45,013 bases of DNA from Niastella sp. (lineage in GTDB: Bacteria; Bacteroidota; Bacteroidia; Chitinophagales; Chitinophagaceae): positions 1 to 45,013 of the forward strand of contig JAGIBF010000066.1 of NCBI GenBank assembly GCA_017744515.1. The letters are read 5' to 3'. The notes beneath the pieces are model-generated. The model ran no database searches. It had not been told where the DNA came from and was given only the letters and a program-made list of their open reading frames with translations. The number at the start of each line of letters is the position of its first letter. Position 1 is the first letter of the stretch. The translations under genes were made by a program, and so were the position numbers. Shown in pieces: positions 15,036 to 24,060 of the stretch.

Positions 15036-16382
15036 ATGACGTATATACGATTTATGAGCATGGTGGCATGGGTGTGTAGTTCGATCGCAGCCCACGCACA
15101 AGAGCCCTATCCTCCTGCCCCGCCAGCACCCGTATCAATAGTGAAGGCAGAATATTTTTTCGATAATGACCCCGGTTATGGCAATGGCACAGCCATCCCA
15201 CTGACGCCCGACACGCAACTGGCCAACCTTACCCGGCCCCTGCAGCTCAATGGCAGTGGGCTTAATAACGGTATCCATTATTTTTACCTGCGTACCCAGG
15301 ATGCCAATGGCAACTGGAGTCTCACCAATACAGCTTTGTTCGACAACATGGTGGTGCCCACGTATCCGGTGGCAGCCACTTTGCCCAACCTGGTAGCTGC
15401 AGAGTATTTTATCGACAATGATCCGGGACCTGGCAACGGTACACCGGTTGCTTTACCAACGGCTACGTCGGCAGACGGATGGCACGTGCTGGTGAACCTG
15501 ACAGGGCTTCCGCCTTCCGTACACCGGCTTTTCATCCGCACCAGAGATGCAAACGGCCGCTGGAGCCTTGCCAATTATGCGCTGTTCGACAATACGGCAG
15601 TGATCCCCTATCCTGCAGCACCAACCCCCGCTCCGGCTATCGGTACGGTGGAATACTACATCGACACCGATCCTGGATTCGGCAATGGACAAGCCATCGA
15701 TGTGGTTGCAGCTGCCGATATCAGCAACTTCACCTTTGGCATTCCCCTTACAACAGTATCCCAGGGTGCGCACACCATTTTCCTGCGCAGCAGACAAAAT
15801 CCCTGGAGCATTTCGGCTTATGCCGATTTTCTCTATGGGTCCACACTGCCTGTCCACTGGCTATATGTAAAAGGAGAAGCCACTGCAGACGGTACGCGCC
15901 TCACCTGGGCTACCGGTGAAGAACAGCAAACCGATAAGTTCATCATTGAATACAGTACCGATGGCAGCAACTATGCCGTGGCCGGAGAAGTGAAAGCCAC
16001 CAACCAGTCCCATGGCAGCAGCTATACTTTTATGCACACGCATCACCTGCAGGGCGCCCTATACTATCGCATCAGACAAACCGACCTTGACGCCCGGTAT
16101 ACCTACTCGAAATCAGTGGTAATGGTATTCCGCAATAATCTCCGGCAGTTTGCACTCTTTCCCAATCCTGCTACCGAAGTAGTGAATGTAGCTGCACCAA
16201 CGGGAGAAGTCATTAGACGGATAGCCCTGTACAATACTGCAGGCAACCTGTTACAAACCCTGCGGGTAACAGGTAATCCTACAGCAACCAGCCTGCCAGT
16301 CGGCAAGCTGCCGTCAGGCACTTATTACCTGCAGATCGAAGGAAAAACCAGCACCAACACGTTGACTTTTGTAAAACAATAA
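15036..16382 (+). CDS. T9SS-secreted protein with three EYFxDxDPGxGNG repeats
   Basis: A 448-aa protein with signal peptide MTYIRFMSMVAWVCSSIAAHAQ. Three tandem repeats of about 90 residues each open with EYFFDNDPGYGNG, EYFIDNDPGPGNG and EYYIDTDPGFGNG, and the first two close with a TQDANGNWSL or TRDANGRWSL strand. A fibronectin-like segment follows (about 285-370, LTWATGEEQQTDKFIIEYS). The last 75 residues are a type-A T9SS sorting domain: LFPNPATEVVNV, IALYNTAGNLLQTL, LPSGTYYLQIE. The protein should therefore be exported across the outer membrane and attached or released. I start at 15036, since the frame's upstream part to 14910 overlaps the previous gene and has no signal sequence. Function unknown, probably surface adhesion or binding. 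Confidence 0.87.
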   Translation: MTYIRFMSMVAWVCSSIAAHAQEPYPPAPPAPVSIVKAEYFFDNDPGYGNGTAIPLTPDTQLANLTRPLQLNGSGLNNGIHYFYLRTQDANGNWSLTNTALFDNMVVPTYPVAATLPNLVAAEYFIDNDPGPGNGTPVALPTATSADGWHVLVNLTGLPPSVHRLFIRTRDANGRWSLANYALFDNTAVIPYPAAPTPAPAIGTVEYYIDTDPGFGNGQAIDVVAAADISNFTFGIPLTTVSQGAHTIFLRSRQNPWSISAYADFLYGSTLPVHWLYVKGEATADGTRLTWATGEEQQTDKFIIEYSTDGSNYAVAGEVKATNQSHGSSYTFMHTHHLQGALYYRIRQTDLDARYTYSKSVVMVFRNNLRQFALFPNPATEVVNVAAPTGEVIRRIALYNTAGNLLQTLRVTGNPTATSLPVGKLPSGTYYLQIEGKTSTNTLTFVKQ

Positions 16383-16395
16383 TTATATATAATAT

Positions 16396-17115
16396 ATGCG
16401 AATGATGAGATCCTGTTATTGCCTGGGACTATCGCTTGCGATGATCATCGCTACACAGCCAGGCTGCAAGAAAGATGATGCCCCGGCGGGCGAGGTCAAT
16501 GAAAAACCCGGTAAGATACCGGGCATGGGTGACCAGCCCGGTGAATTACAAGGCGAACAGTTTCAGCTGCCCCGTGGTGTATCACTCGTTGGGGAGATCA
16601 TCGGCGCCGAATATGGCCCCGATGCACCGGGTGTTTGTGTGTTTGACGGTGTAGGAAAAGATGTTATGGTAAAAGTAGAGCTGCAGCGCGATTCCATTGG
16701 CGGCCCGATGACAGTAGAGTTTCCGCCCGGGCTTATCATTACTTCTGCAGCAGAAGGATTTCAACACGGCCTGCTGGTAGAAAAAGTGTTGGTGACGCTG
16801 CCGCCCAGGGTACCCGGGCCAGGAGCACCACCCAAATGCACCGTTACCCTGCTGATGGCCTGCCTCAACCTCAGCCGCAACCCTTCCGAAGCCACCGCCT
16901 CCTATAAGTTTGGTCCTGTCACCAGTTCTCCACTCATCAAAGACCTGATCAAACGCCTCTCCGGCAAAAAGATATTATTCAGTCAGTATCCGCCCAACGA
17001 TCCCGAATGGTCACTCAACACAGAAGCTGTCCAGGATGCTGTATGGAGCCTCACCGAATACCAGGGACTCACCAGTGATGACCTGCGGCGCATTGCTGAG
17101 CTGCCCAATAAATAA
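16396..17115 (+). CDS. Lipoprotein of unknown function, 239 aa
   Basis: A lipoprotein signal (MRMMRSCYCLGLSLAMIIATQPGC) points to lipidation at Cys24. A Pro/Gly-rich spacer (about 25-60) precedes a globular part that I do not recognise. The C-terminal segment LNTEAVQDAVWSLTEYQGL loosely resembles the end of thioester-type surface domains, in which a Gln-containing helix pairs with a Cys. That is a weak impression and the partner Cys is not established. It lies 13 bp after the T9SS gene, so it is the last gene of the beta-helix/T9SS operon and may anchor or cap one of those products. Confidence 0.72.
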   Translation: MRMMRSCYCLGLSLAMIIATQPGCKKDDAPAGEVNEKPGKIPGMGDQPGELQGEQFQLPRGVSLVGEIIGAEYGPDAPGVCVFDGVGKDVMVKVELQRDSIGGPMTVEFPPGLIITSAAEGFQHGLLVEKVLVTLPPRVPGPGAPPKCTVTLLMACLNLSRNPSEATASYKFGPVTSSPLIKDLIKRLSGKKILFSQYPPNDPEWSLNTEAVQDAVWSLTEYQGLTSDDLRRIAELPNK

Positions 17116-17139
17116 GCGCGTATTGTTTCATGGCTATAC

Positions 17140-17186
17140 AAAGAAAAAGGGGCGAAACATTTACTTCGATCCCTTTTCTTTATTTA
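17140..17186 (+). terminator. Likely terminator after the lipoprotein gene
   Basis: AAAGAAAAAGGG (17140-17151) can pair, with one bulge, with CCCTTTTCTTT (17171-17181) around a 19-nt loop, and is followed by ATTTAT. It is AU-rich with a long loop, so only moderately convincing. Confidence 0.45.
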
Positions 17187-17344
17187 TAAAGGTGCAGGAA
17201 ACAGATTACCCGAATCAGAGGCAGCCGAAGTTCGGAGGCACCTAAAGGCAGTTCAGCTATAAAAACTTCCATTTGAGACCTGCTCAGGATAACTTTTGCA
17301 TTTTCTCTTGTCTTGTAGGTTTATCAATTAACCAAATCTACACA

Positions 17345-20300
17345 ATGAAGAAAATGCTAACGGCAGTCTTTTCCCTCTTCGTTCTGCTATTTGCGCAGGC
17401 TCAGCAGAAACCGGTTACCGGAGTGGTAAAAGACAGTAAGGGAGAACCTGTTCCCTTTTCTACGATCCTCGAAACAGGCACCAAAAAAGCGGTGCAGGCC
17501 GATCAGAATGGCCGCTTCTCTATCAAAGTCGCTCCCGGCGCCAGCCTTACGATCTCCTCTTCCGGTTATGAACCACAAACAGCTACAGCAGCCGATGGTA
17601 TGACGGTAACGCTGACTACCAACAGCAACAACCTGAATGAAGTAGTGGTAACGGCATTTGGTGTAAAACGCCAACCCAAAGAATTGGGTTATTCCATTGC
17701 AAAAATATCGGGCGATGACGCTTCCAAAGCACATTCGGTCAATGTTCAGAATGGCCTGACCGGTAAAATTTCGGGCCTGAATATTCAAACTGTGAACAAT
17801 GGTGTGTTTGCCGATACCCGCATTACGCTCCGTGGTATCCGCTCACTTACCGGCAACAACCAGCCGCTGCTCGTAGTGGATGGCGCACCCATGGACCTCA
17901 GCTACATCAACTCCCTGAGTCCTCAGGATATACAGGATGTAACTGTATTGAAAGGCAATACAGGTGCTGCCCTTTATGGCCAGGATGGCGGCAACGGGGT
18001 GATCATCATTACCACAAAAACCGGCGGCCGTGGAAAGGCGCTCGTTTCTGTTGGCTCCACCATACAATATGAATCGCTCTCCTTCCTGCCGAAGATCCAG
18101 CGTGCATTTGGTAATGGCGAAGGTGAGAACCCCGATGGCACACCCCGCCTCGACGTGTGGACCAACAACAGTTTTGGCCCCCGCTTCGATGGAAGTGAAG
18201 TAGACCTGGGTGATCCGCTGGAAGATGGCAGCGTAAAAAGAGTAAAATATGCAGCGCAAAAAAGAACGCCCATACAACAGTTCTTCCGACCCGTATTCAC
18301 CTTGCAGAATGACTTCTCGGTATCTGGCGGTGACGAGAAAAGCCGCTACTACCTCGGCATTCAGAATGTGAAAGTAAATGGTATGATCCCCAACGACGAG
18401 AACCGCCGCACGACGCTGCGCTTCAATGCGGGCCGTGAGTTCGGCAGGCTCTCCACGGCCTTCCGTATATCATACATCAATGAGAACTATAACATCGTGA
18501 ATCAGGGAAGGGGAACTGCCAATAACATTTACCGCAGCCTGTTCAAAACGGCAGCCCATGTGCCGGTCGACCAGTTCAAAGACTGGCGCAACGATCCGTT
18601 CTCCACGCCTGATGGCTACTACAACCGCTTTGGCTACAACCCCTGGATGCTCATCGACATCGACCGGGCGAAAGGACGTTCCGATGAGTTGATCGGCAGC
18701 CTGGAGGCCAACCTGCGAATATTGGAAGGATTGACGCTCAACTACCGGGTAAGTACAACCATTGCAAATGTCACCAATAAAAGCTGGCTGGGCGCCATCA
18801 ATGTGTCGGAATATACCACCAACCTCAAGGGTATACAATCATCCCGCGCTTCCGTGGCCGATGCAACCGACTTCGCCGCCCGTATCAACTCGGAAACATT
18901 CGCTACGTATAAAAAGCAGTTCAACCGCTTTTCGATCGACGCCCTCGTTGGCTATTCTGTGATCGGCCGTTTCAGGAAGCAGCTCAATGCTTCCGGCAGC
19001 AACCTCGTGATCCCTACCCTGTATAATATCAACAACCGCACGGGAGAGATTGCAGGCAGCGAAAGTTATGCAGAGGCAAGGACCGCAGCTGCGTTCGGAA
19101 AGATCAGCTTCGGTTGGGACAACTGGGCTTTCCTTGAGATCACCGGCCGCAACGAGTGGGATTCACGTCTCAATATCAACAACAACAGTTTCTTCTATCC
19201 CGGTGGAAGCCTTTCACTGCTGCTGCATGAAGCGCTCCCACAAATAAAGAACACACCGGTGTCTTATCTGAAAGTACGCGGCGCCTGGGCACGTTCCGGC
19301 ACCGTTAACCTTGACCCCTACTCCCTGGAGTCAACCTTTGGCACCGGCGCCAACTTCCCCTATGGCAGCCTGCCAGGTTATACGGCGGGAAATACCATCA
19401 ACAACCCCAATATCAAACCGGAGTTTGTAAATGGCAAGGAAGTAGGTCTGGAGATCGGTTTCAACAACAACAAGGTGATGCTGGAGGCAACCGCCTACCA
19501 GCAGGACAATACCGACCAGATCATCGGCGTACAGGTGTCCGGCGCTACGGGTTACAGCACCGCACTGGTGAATGCGGCCGCCTTCGTCAACAAGGGCATC
19601 GAGCTCGACCTGAAGCTGACCCCACTCATCAAAGCCGGCAAGGATTTCCAACTGGACCTCAAAGCCAATTATACGTTGTCCGACAACAAAGTGACAAGGA
19701 TCTATGAAGGATTGACAGAACTGGGCATCGGCAACAACAACTTTGCGATCGTAGGTTTACCGGCTTATACTTTCAAGCTTACCGATTTCAACAGAACGCC
19801 CGACGGAAAGGTGATCGTAGACCGCACTACCGGCCTGCCCTCTGCCGATCCTGTTCCCAAGACCTACGGCAGGACATTGCCCAAACACCTGATCGGCGTA
19901 AACCCCACTGTTCGTTACAAAGACTTCTCTTTGAGTGTCGTGGTTGACTATCGTGGCGGTCATTACATCTATAACGGTATTGGTCCCTCGCTAACCTTCG
20001 AAGGCAACGGCGCGATGACGGCTGCTTATGACCGCAAACCATTCGTATTCCCCAACTCGGCTTACGATGATGGCACCGGCAAGTATGTCGACAATCATGA
20101 TGTGCTGACCAGCGGTGGCTCCGCCACTTTCTGGACCAGCGCCGTCATGACCAATACGCAATCATTGTATTATACCAGTGCGGCCTCCTGGAAGCTGCGG
20201 GAAATAGCGCTGACATATGAACTGCCCCAGACCTTGCTGCAACATACACGCATCATCAAAAGTGCGCTCATCACGCTCAGCGCCCGTAACCTGTTCATCT

Positions 20301-20431
20301 GGACGCCGGCATCCAACATCTATACCGACCCGGAATTCAGCAATACAACCGGCAATGCACAGGGTGTGAACACTACTGCACAAACACCGCCTACACGTAT
20401 TTTGGGCGCCACCATCAACCTCACATTTTAA
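17345..20431 (+). CDS. SusC/RagA-family TonB-dependent outer-membrane transporter
   Basis: A 1028-aa protein: signal peptide MKKMLTAVFSLFVLLFAQAQ, a carboxypeptidase-regulatory-like domain (about 22-95, PVTGVVKDSKGEPVPFSTI), the SusC plug segment (NEVVVTAFGVKRQPKELGYS, then ALYGQDGGNGVIIITTKTG) and a C-terminal 22-strand beta barrel ending TRILGATINLTF. It imports a glycan fragment, peptide or other large ligand with its SusD lid. The ATG at 17345 starts a proper signal peptide, so the 24 upstream residues of the frame are discarded. The gene leads a three-gene operon (SusC, SusD, DUF1735-type). No sigma/anti-sigma or other dedicated regulator and no glycosidase adjoins it, so the ligand cannot be read from context. 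Confidence 0.95.
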   Translation: MKKMLTAVFSLFVLLFAQAQQKPVTGVVKDSKGEPVPFSTILETGTKKAVQADQNGRFSIKVAPGASLTISSSGYEPQTATAADGMTVTLTTNSNNLNEVVVTAFGVKRQPKELGYSIAKISGDDASKAHSVNVQNGLTGKISGLNIQTVNNGVFADTRITLRGIRSLTGNNQPLLVVDGAPMDLSYINSLSPQDIQDVTVLKGNTGAALYGQDGGNGVIIITTKTGGRGKALVSVGSTIQYESLSFLPKIQRAFGNGEGENPDGTPRLDVWTNNSFGPRFDGSEVDLGDPLEDGSVKRVKYAAQKRTPIQQFFRPVFTLQNDFSVSGGDEKSRYYLGIQNVKVNGMIPNDENRRTTLRFNAGREFGRLSTAFRISYINENYNIVNQGRGTANNIYRSLFKTAAHVPVDQFKDWRNDPFSTPDGYYNRFGYNPWMLIDIDRAKGRSDELIGSLEANLRILEGLTLNYRVSTTIANVTNKSWLGAINVSEYTTNLKGIQSSRASVADATDFAARINSETFATYKKQFNRFSIDALVGYSVIGRFRKQLNASGSNLVIPTLYNINNRTGEIAGSESYAEARTAAAFGKISFGWDNWAFLEITGRNEWDSRLNINNNSFFYPGGSLSLLLHEALPQIKNTPVSYLKVRGAWARSGTVNLDPYSLESTFGTGANFPYGSLPGYTAGNTINNPNIKPEFVNGKEVGLEIGFNNNKVMLEATAYQQDNTDQIIGVQVSGATGYSTALVNAAAFVNKGIELDLKLTPLIKAGKDFQLDLKANYTLSDNKVTRIYEGLTELGIGNNNFAIVGLPAYTFKLTDFNRTPDGKVIVDRTTGLPSADPVPKTYGRTLPKHLIGVNPTVRYKDFSLSVVVDYRGGHYIYNGIGPSLTFEGNGAMTAAYDRKPFVFPNSAYDDGTGKYVDNHDVLTSGGSATFWTSAVMTNTQSLYYTSAASWKLREIALTYELPQTLLQHTRIIKSALITLSARNLFIWTPASNIYTDPEFSNTTGNAQGVNTTAQTPPTRILGATINLTF

Positions 20432-20440
20432 TTACTGATC

Positions 20441-21961
20441 ATGAAGAAATGGATCTTATACCTCGCTATACCTGCCGTCCTGACAACAGGCTGCAGCAAG
20501 AGCTTCTTTGATATCAATGACAATCCCAACGTGGCTACCACCACGAGCATTACCCCCGACCTCATATTGCCTTCTGCCATGGACCGCACAGGCACCCTCT
20601 TTTCTACCAATGGGTCCCTGGCAACTATCGGTTCATGGATGGGCTATTGGGCAATAGGCACCAACTATGGCGCCGTTACAGAACACCGCTATGACATGTC
20701 GACCGACTTTGGGAATACCTTCTGGACAAGTTCTTACGATATCATTTTCGACTACCATACCATGCAGCAAAAGGCAGAAACCGGTGGTCAGGATTTTTAT
20801 GCGGGTATTGCCCATATTATGAAAAGCCTGCACTACCAGGCGTTGGTAGACCTCTTCAACAATGTACCTTATTCGCAGGCAATGGACATCAATAAGCATA
20901 TTACGCCTGGCTACGACAAAGGGGAAGATGTTTATAAGGATCTCCTGGTACAGATCACCGAAGGCATCCGGCTCATCAAAGCGGCCGACCTGTCGAAGAA
21001 CATCAACATTGCCGACGCCGATATTATGTTCCATGGCAACAAGGCATTGTGGGCAAAGTTTGGCAATACGCTCAAACTGCGTTTGCTCATCCACATGAGC
21101 CAGGTGAATGGTTTCAACCCCGCTGCTGAGATCAATACGATCAATGCAGAAGGAAGCGGTTACCTCGCCACCGGAGAAACGGCTGGCATCAATCCCGGCT
21201 ATACCAGCACCAAACCCAATCCTTTCTGGAACGCTTATGCCTTTAACCAGGCAGGTAATTATTCGCAGGATTATCGCCGGGCCAACAACTTTGCCCTCAA
21301 CCTGATGAAGGGTCTCAACGACGAACGGTATAAATATTTCTATCGTCCGGTTCGTGGCGGCACTTATGCGGGACAGTACCGTGGTATCGATTATGGGCTC
21401 AACAATGATCCTGCACATATTTACACCGAAACCAGCCTGTCCGATATTGGTGGTTCGCCTACTACTACAGGAGGTGCCTCCGGCCTCGCGAAAGCCGCTA
21501 CCATGGACACCTGGATACTCACTGCTGCTGAGAGCTATTTCCTGCAGTCCGAAGCTGCCGTTCGCGGATGGATTGCCGGCAATGCGCATGTGCTTTACCA
21601 GGAAGGTGTACGTGAGTCATACCGCTGGCTGGGTGTACCCAACGCCGTAGCTACTGCCGACAATTACCTCGCATCTACCGATACTAAAGTGGCCTGGCCT
21701 GCTGCAACAGCTGACCAGATCAAGGTGATCAGCTGGCAAAAATACTTTGCCTTCAATGGCAACAACTTCCCCGAAGCATGGAACGATTATAAGCGCACAG
21801 GCGTAGTGCAGCCGGCTATTTCCGTAGATGCCGGCCGTCTTACAGACCATGTTCCTTACAGATACCCCTATCCTACCAGCGAATACAGCTACAACAGGAA
21901 GAACGTGGAAGCGCAGGGAACGGTCGACCCGTACACCAACAAAGTATTCTGGGATCTTTAA
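20441..21961 (+). CDS. SusD/RagB-family lipoprotein
   Basis: A 506-aa lipoprotein: MKKWILYLAIPAVLTTGC, lipidation at Cys18, then SKSFFDINDNPN, typical of the SusD-like group with DINxNPN near the N-terminus. The helical TPR-type body and the C-terminal block from WQKYFAFNGNNFPEAWNDYKRTG to YRYPYPTSEYSYN are characteristic. The protein forms the hinged lid over the SusC barrel and provides the first ligand-binding site at the cell surface. It starts 9 bp after the SusC stop, so expression is coupled. Confidence 0.95.
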   Translation: MKKWILYLAIPAVLTTGCSKSFFDINDNPNVATTTSITPDLILPSAMDRTGTLFSTNGSLATIGSWMGYWAIGTNYGAVTEHRYDMSTDFGNTFWTSSYDIIFDYHTMQQKAETGGQDFYAGIAHIMKSLHYQALVDLFNNVPYSQAMDINKHITPGYDKGEDVYKDLLVQITEGIRLIKAADLSKNINIADADIMFHGNKALWAKFGNTLKLRLLIHMSQVNGFNPAAEINTINAEGSGYLATGETAGINPGYTSTKPNPFWNAYAFNQAGNYSQDYRRANNFALNLMKGLNDERYKYFYRPVRGGTYAGQYRGIDYGLNNDPAHIYTETSLSDIGGSPTTTGGASGLAKAATMDTWILTAAESYFLQSEAAVRGWIAGNAHVLYQEGVRESYRWLGVPNAVATADNYLASTDTKVAWPAATADQIKVISWQKYFAFNGNNFPEAWNDYKRTGVVQPAISVDAGRLTDHVPYRYPYPTSEYSYNRKNVEAQGTVDPYTNKVFWDL

Positions 21962-21979
21962 ACTCAAAACTATCGAAGA

Positions 21980-22879
21980 ATGAAAAACGTATTTTATACA
22001 ATCGCAGCCCTGTCGGCTTTGCTTACAGGCTGTCTGAAAGATGAAGGCTATGACGATAATAAAACAGGCTTTCATGCAAACAACAGCGAAAGATCCGTTA
22101 CGATACTGAATGCCTACGAGGTCAACGGCATTAAAACCATTGGCATTTTCACCACGCCGGTGGAGGAGAGTTTAGAGGGATTTGTCGTTGCACTGGCAGG
22201 GCCTGTTGCGGGAAAAGACATACAGGTGGATCTGTCGGTAACTCCCGCACTGGTAGATGCTTATAACACGGAGAACAGTGGCGAATATGAAGTGTTGCCC
22301 GCTGCGGCATTTGAACTACCACCTTCCGTAACCATCCCTGCCGGCAAGGATTACGCAAACGTAAGACTGAAGCTGAAAAAAGGTCCGCTGGACCCTACCA
22401 AAACTTATGCAGTGGGTGTGCAGCTTTCCGGCGCCAACGATCCTGCTGTCAAAGTAGCCGGCAACACAAAGCAATTCCTGATCGGCATATTGGTGAAGAA
22501 CAGTTATGACGGCGTATACGAGTTGCGTGCCGCGACCCAGCATCCTACCAATGCTGCGCTGGCGGGTCCTGTGGGTCCTACAGAAATAGAGTTGGAAACC
22601 AACGGTGTTACCAGCGTCATTACATCCACCCGCCATCCCTGGGCCAATGGTTCAGGTTCCGGATTACCTGAAGGTTACAATACCATCTTTACGGTTAACC
22701 CTGCTACCAATAAAGTGACCGTTACCGATGGCAATGGCATTGGCTTTATGAACTCACCTGGCTATGATAGCCGGTATGATCCGGCCAGCAGGACCATCTA
22801 TGCCAAATGGCAATATGTGGGTAGCGGAGGCAACCGTGTATTTACCGACACACTCGTATTTCTCAGGCTCCGCGATTGA
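21980..22879 (+). CDS. DUF1735-type surface lipoprotein
   Basis: A 299-aa lipoprotein (MKNVFYTIAALSALLTGC, Cys18). Residues about 35-175 look like a DUF1735 (BT_3987-type) immunoglobulin-like domain, with SVTIPAGKDYANVRLKLKKGPLDPTKTYAVGVQLSGA as its core strands; I keep this as resemblance. The C-terminal 125 residues are a separate beta-rich domain (YDGVYELRAATQHP and on). Such proteins sit beside SusCD pairs as surface glycan- or ligand-binding accessories. It follows SusD by 18 bp and ends the operon at a strong terminator. Confidence 0.85.
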   Translation: MKNVFYTIAALSALLTGCLKDEGYDDNKTGFHANNSERSVTILNAYEVNGIKTIGIFTTPVEESLEGFVVALAGPVAGKDIQVDLSVTPALVDAYNTENSGEYEVLPAAAFELPPSVTIPAGKDYANVRLKLKKGPLDPTKTYAVGVQLSGANDPAVKVAGNTKQFLIGILVKNSYDGVYELRAATQHPTNAALAGPVGPTEIELETNGVTSVITSTRHPWANGSGSGLPEGYNTIFTVNPATNKVTVTDGNGIGFMNSPGYDSRYDPASRTIYAKWQYVGSGGNRVFTDTLVFLRLRD

Positions 22880-22899
22880 TCCATATCCTGCTACTATAA

Positions 22900-22934
22900 A
22901 AAAGGTTCCCGGCCGCAAGGCGGGAACCTTTTAC
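22900..22934. terminator. Bidirectional rho-independent terminator
   Basis: AAAAGGTTCCCG (22900-22911) pairs perfectly with CGGGAACCTTTT (22921-22932), giving a 12-bp stem with a 9-nt loop and A/T tracts on both sides. It sits between the stops of the SusCD operon (plus) and the AHSA1-type gene (minus) and can serve both. Confidence 0.9.
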
Positions 22935-22946
22935 TGTCGCTGATAG

Positions 22947-23447
22947 TTATTGAGCAAGTACCTCGTCGAGGTTGCCCAATGCCATGGTAAATCCTTCCTT
23001 GAAGCCCATCTCCAGTATCTTTTGTATACTTTCCTCGCTGGTGAACCTGATCTCTATCGTTACGGTGGTGCCTTTGCCGTTGGCTTTGAATTCAACGGTC
23101 CAATTCATATTGGGGAATTCTGCATTCTTATTGCCGTTCTCATCACAAAAGGCATCGATATAGGTATAGCGCTGGTTGGGAACGATCTTTTGGTAATCGG
23201 CCCGGCAGTAATGGCGTTCGCCTTCGGGGCCTACCATACTGTAAAGCCATGTACCGCCTTCCCTGAAATCCATCGATTTGGTTTCTGTACTCCAGGGACG
23301 TGGCGCCCACCACAGATCAAGTATGGCGCTGTCGGTCCAGGCTTTCCATACATGGCTCAGCGGTGCATCGAATTCTCTTTCAATGGTTATCTTTTTGTTG
23401 TCCAGGTCTTTCTCGAAGACAAGCTCTTTGTTTGCAATCATGGTCAT
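22947..23447 (-). CDS. SRPBCC-superfamily (AHSA1-like) protein
   Basis: A 166-aa protein with the START/Bet v1-like pattern of activator-of-Hsp90 homologue proteins: KKITIEREFDAPLSHVWKAWTDS, DLWWAPRPWSTETKSMDFREGGTWLYSM, and a C-terminal helix (GFKEGFTMALGNLDEVL). These proteins form a hydrophobic ligand cavity, and the ligand is generally unknown. The gene overlaps the ArsR-type regulator by 4 bp (ATGA). Such ArsR/SRPBCC pairs are a recurrent two-gene operon in bacteria, the regulator repressing both. Confidence 0.93.
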   Translation of the reverse strand: MTMIANKELVFEKDLDNKKITIEREFDAPLSHVWKAWTDSAILDLWWAPRPWSTETKSMDFREGGTWLYSMVGPEGERHYCRADYQKIVPNQRYTYIDAFCDENGNKNAEFPNMNWTVEFKANGKGTTVTIEIRFTSEESIQKILEMGFKEGFTMALGNLDEVLAQ

Positions 23448-23758
23448 TTGTTTTTTAAGTTTTTTAATACTGCATCCAATTGAGTGAATTTGGTTTCCCA
23501 GAGTTGCCGGAATGGCTCCAGCCAGTCAGCAATGACTTTCATTTTCTTTGGATTTAAGTGGTAATAAATTTCCCTGCCCGAAAGCTCCTGTTTTACCAGG
23601 TCACTTTCTACCAGGACCTGAATGTGTTTAGACACCGCCTGCCTGCTCACGTCGAAGTGCTCGGCCAGCGCATTGGGTGTCATAGCCTGTACGGCTATAA
23701 GGCTTAGGATGATTCTACGGGTGGGGTCGGCTATTGCCTGGAATACGTCTTTTTTCAT
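23444..23758 (-). CDS. ArsR/SmtB-family transcriptional repressor
   Basis: A 104-aa winged-helix protein: FQAIADPTRRIILSLI (helix 1-2), LAEHFDVSRQAVSKHIQVLVE (recognition helix) and the wing LVKQELSGREIYYHLNP. No cysteines form a metal site, so it belongs to the metal-independent ArsR group that accompanies SRPBCC proteins. Its own promoter contains two perfect dyads (23774-23797 and 23802-23821), the expected target for autorepression. Confidence 0.95.
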   Translation of the reverse strand: MKKDVFQAIADPTRRIILSLIAVQAMTPNALAEHFDVSRQAVSKHIQVLVESDLVKQELSGREIYYHLNPKKMKVIADWLEPFRQLWETKFTQLDAVLKNLKNK

Positions 23759-23773
23759 GGCTACCTTTACTTG

Positions 23774-23821
23774 ATTTGCAACTTACTGGTTGCAAATATA
23801 AGCGCAACTTATTGGTTGCGC
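23774..23821. promoter_or_regulatory. Two perfect operator dyads for the ArsR repressor
   Basis: ATTTGCAAC-TTACTG-GTTGCAAAT (23774-23797, 9-bp arms) and GCGCAAC-TTATTG-GTTGCGC (23802-23821, 7-bp arms) share the core GCAACTTAYTGGTTGC, with centres 26 bp apart. One lies between the -33 and -7 boxes. The other covers the downstream edge of the -7 box and the expected start of transcription. Confidence 0.8.
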
Positions 23822-23824
23822 AAA
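23793..23824 (-). promoter_or_regulatory. Promoter of the arsR-type operon
   Basis: On the minus strand TTTG (23821-23824) is followed after 20 bp by TATATTTG (23793-23800), an exact match to the Bacteroidota -33/-7 pattern. Transcription would start near 23786, roughly 28 nt before the ArsR start codon. Confidence 0.7.
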
Positions 23825-24060
23825 TTTATTTTTAGCCTTGCTCCTGTTCGCAGCTTGATTGAGGTTAAGATACCTGCATGTAGCGGTCAAAGAGGCTGAT
23901 AATAATCAAATAATGATTGCGTGAACTTAGGATATGTGTGATCGTTCAACAGAAATAGGTAAATTATATACAAATTATATTCCCGCCCCTTTTGAACAGC
24001 TATTGGTCCTGCCCTGTGTAACTGTGCATCACGTTTCCATTAAACCTTAAACCTTGTCTC

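Larger units (their letters stand above)
23759..24060. other. 302-bp divergent intergenic region
   Basis: It contains the ArsR promoter and its two dyads (23774-23824). The remaining part up to the AT-rich putative zincin gene shows no gene or hairpin that I can support. No clear TAnnTTTG promoter was seen for the plus-strand gene at 24061. Confidence 0.6.

Noticed and set aside
17273..17298. Promoter TTTG ... TAACTTTTG before the first SusC
   Set aside because: The spacer is about 14 bp and the -7 box has an extra T, so it does not match the pattern seen elsewhere in the window.
17273..17344. Upstream start for the first SusC
   Set aside because: The 24 residues have no signal-like character, and a standard signal peptide begins at the ATG at 17345.
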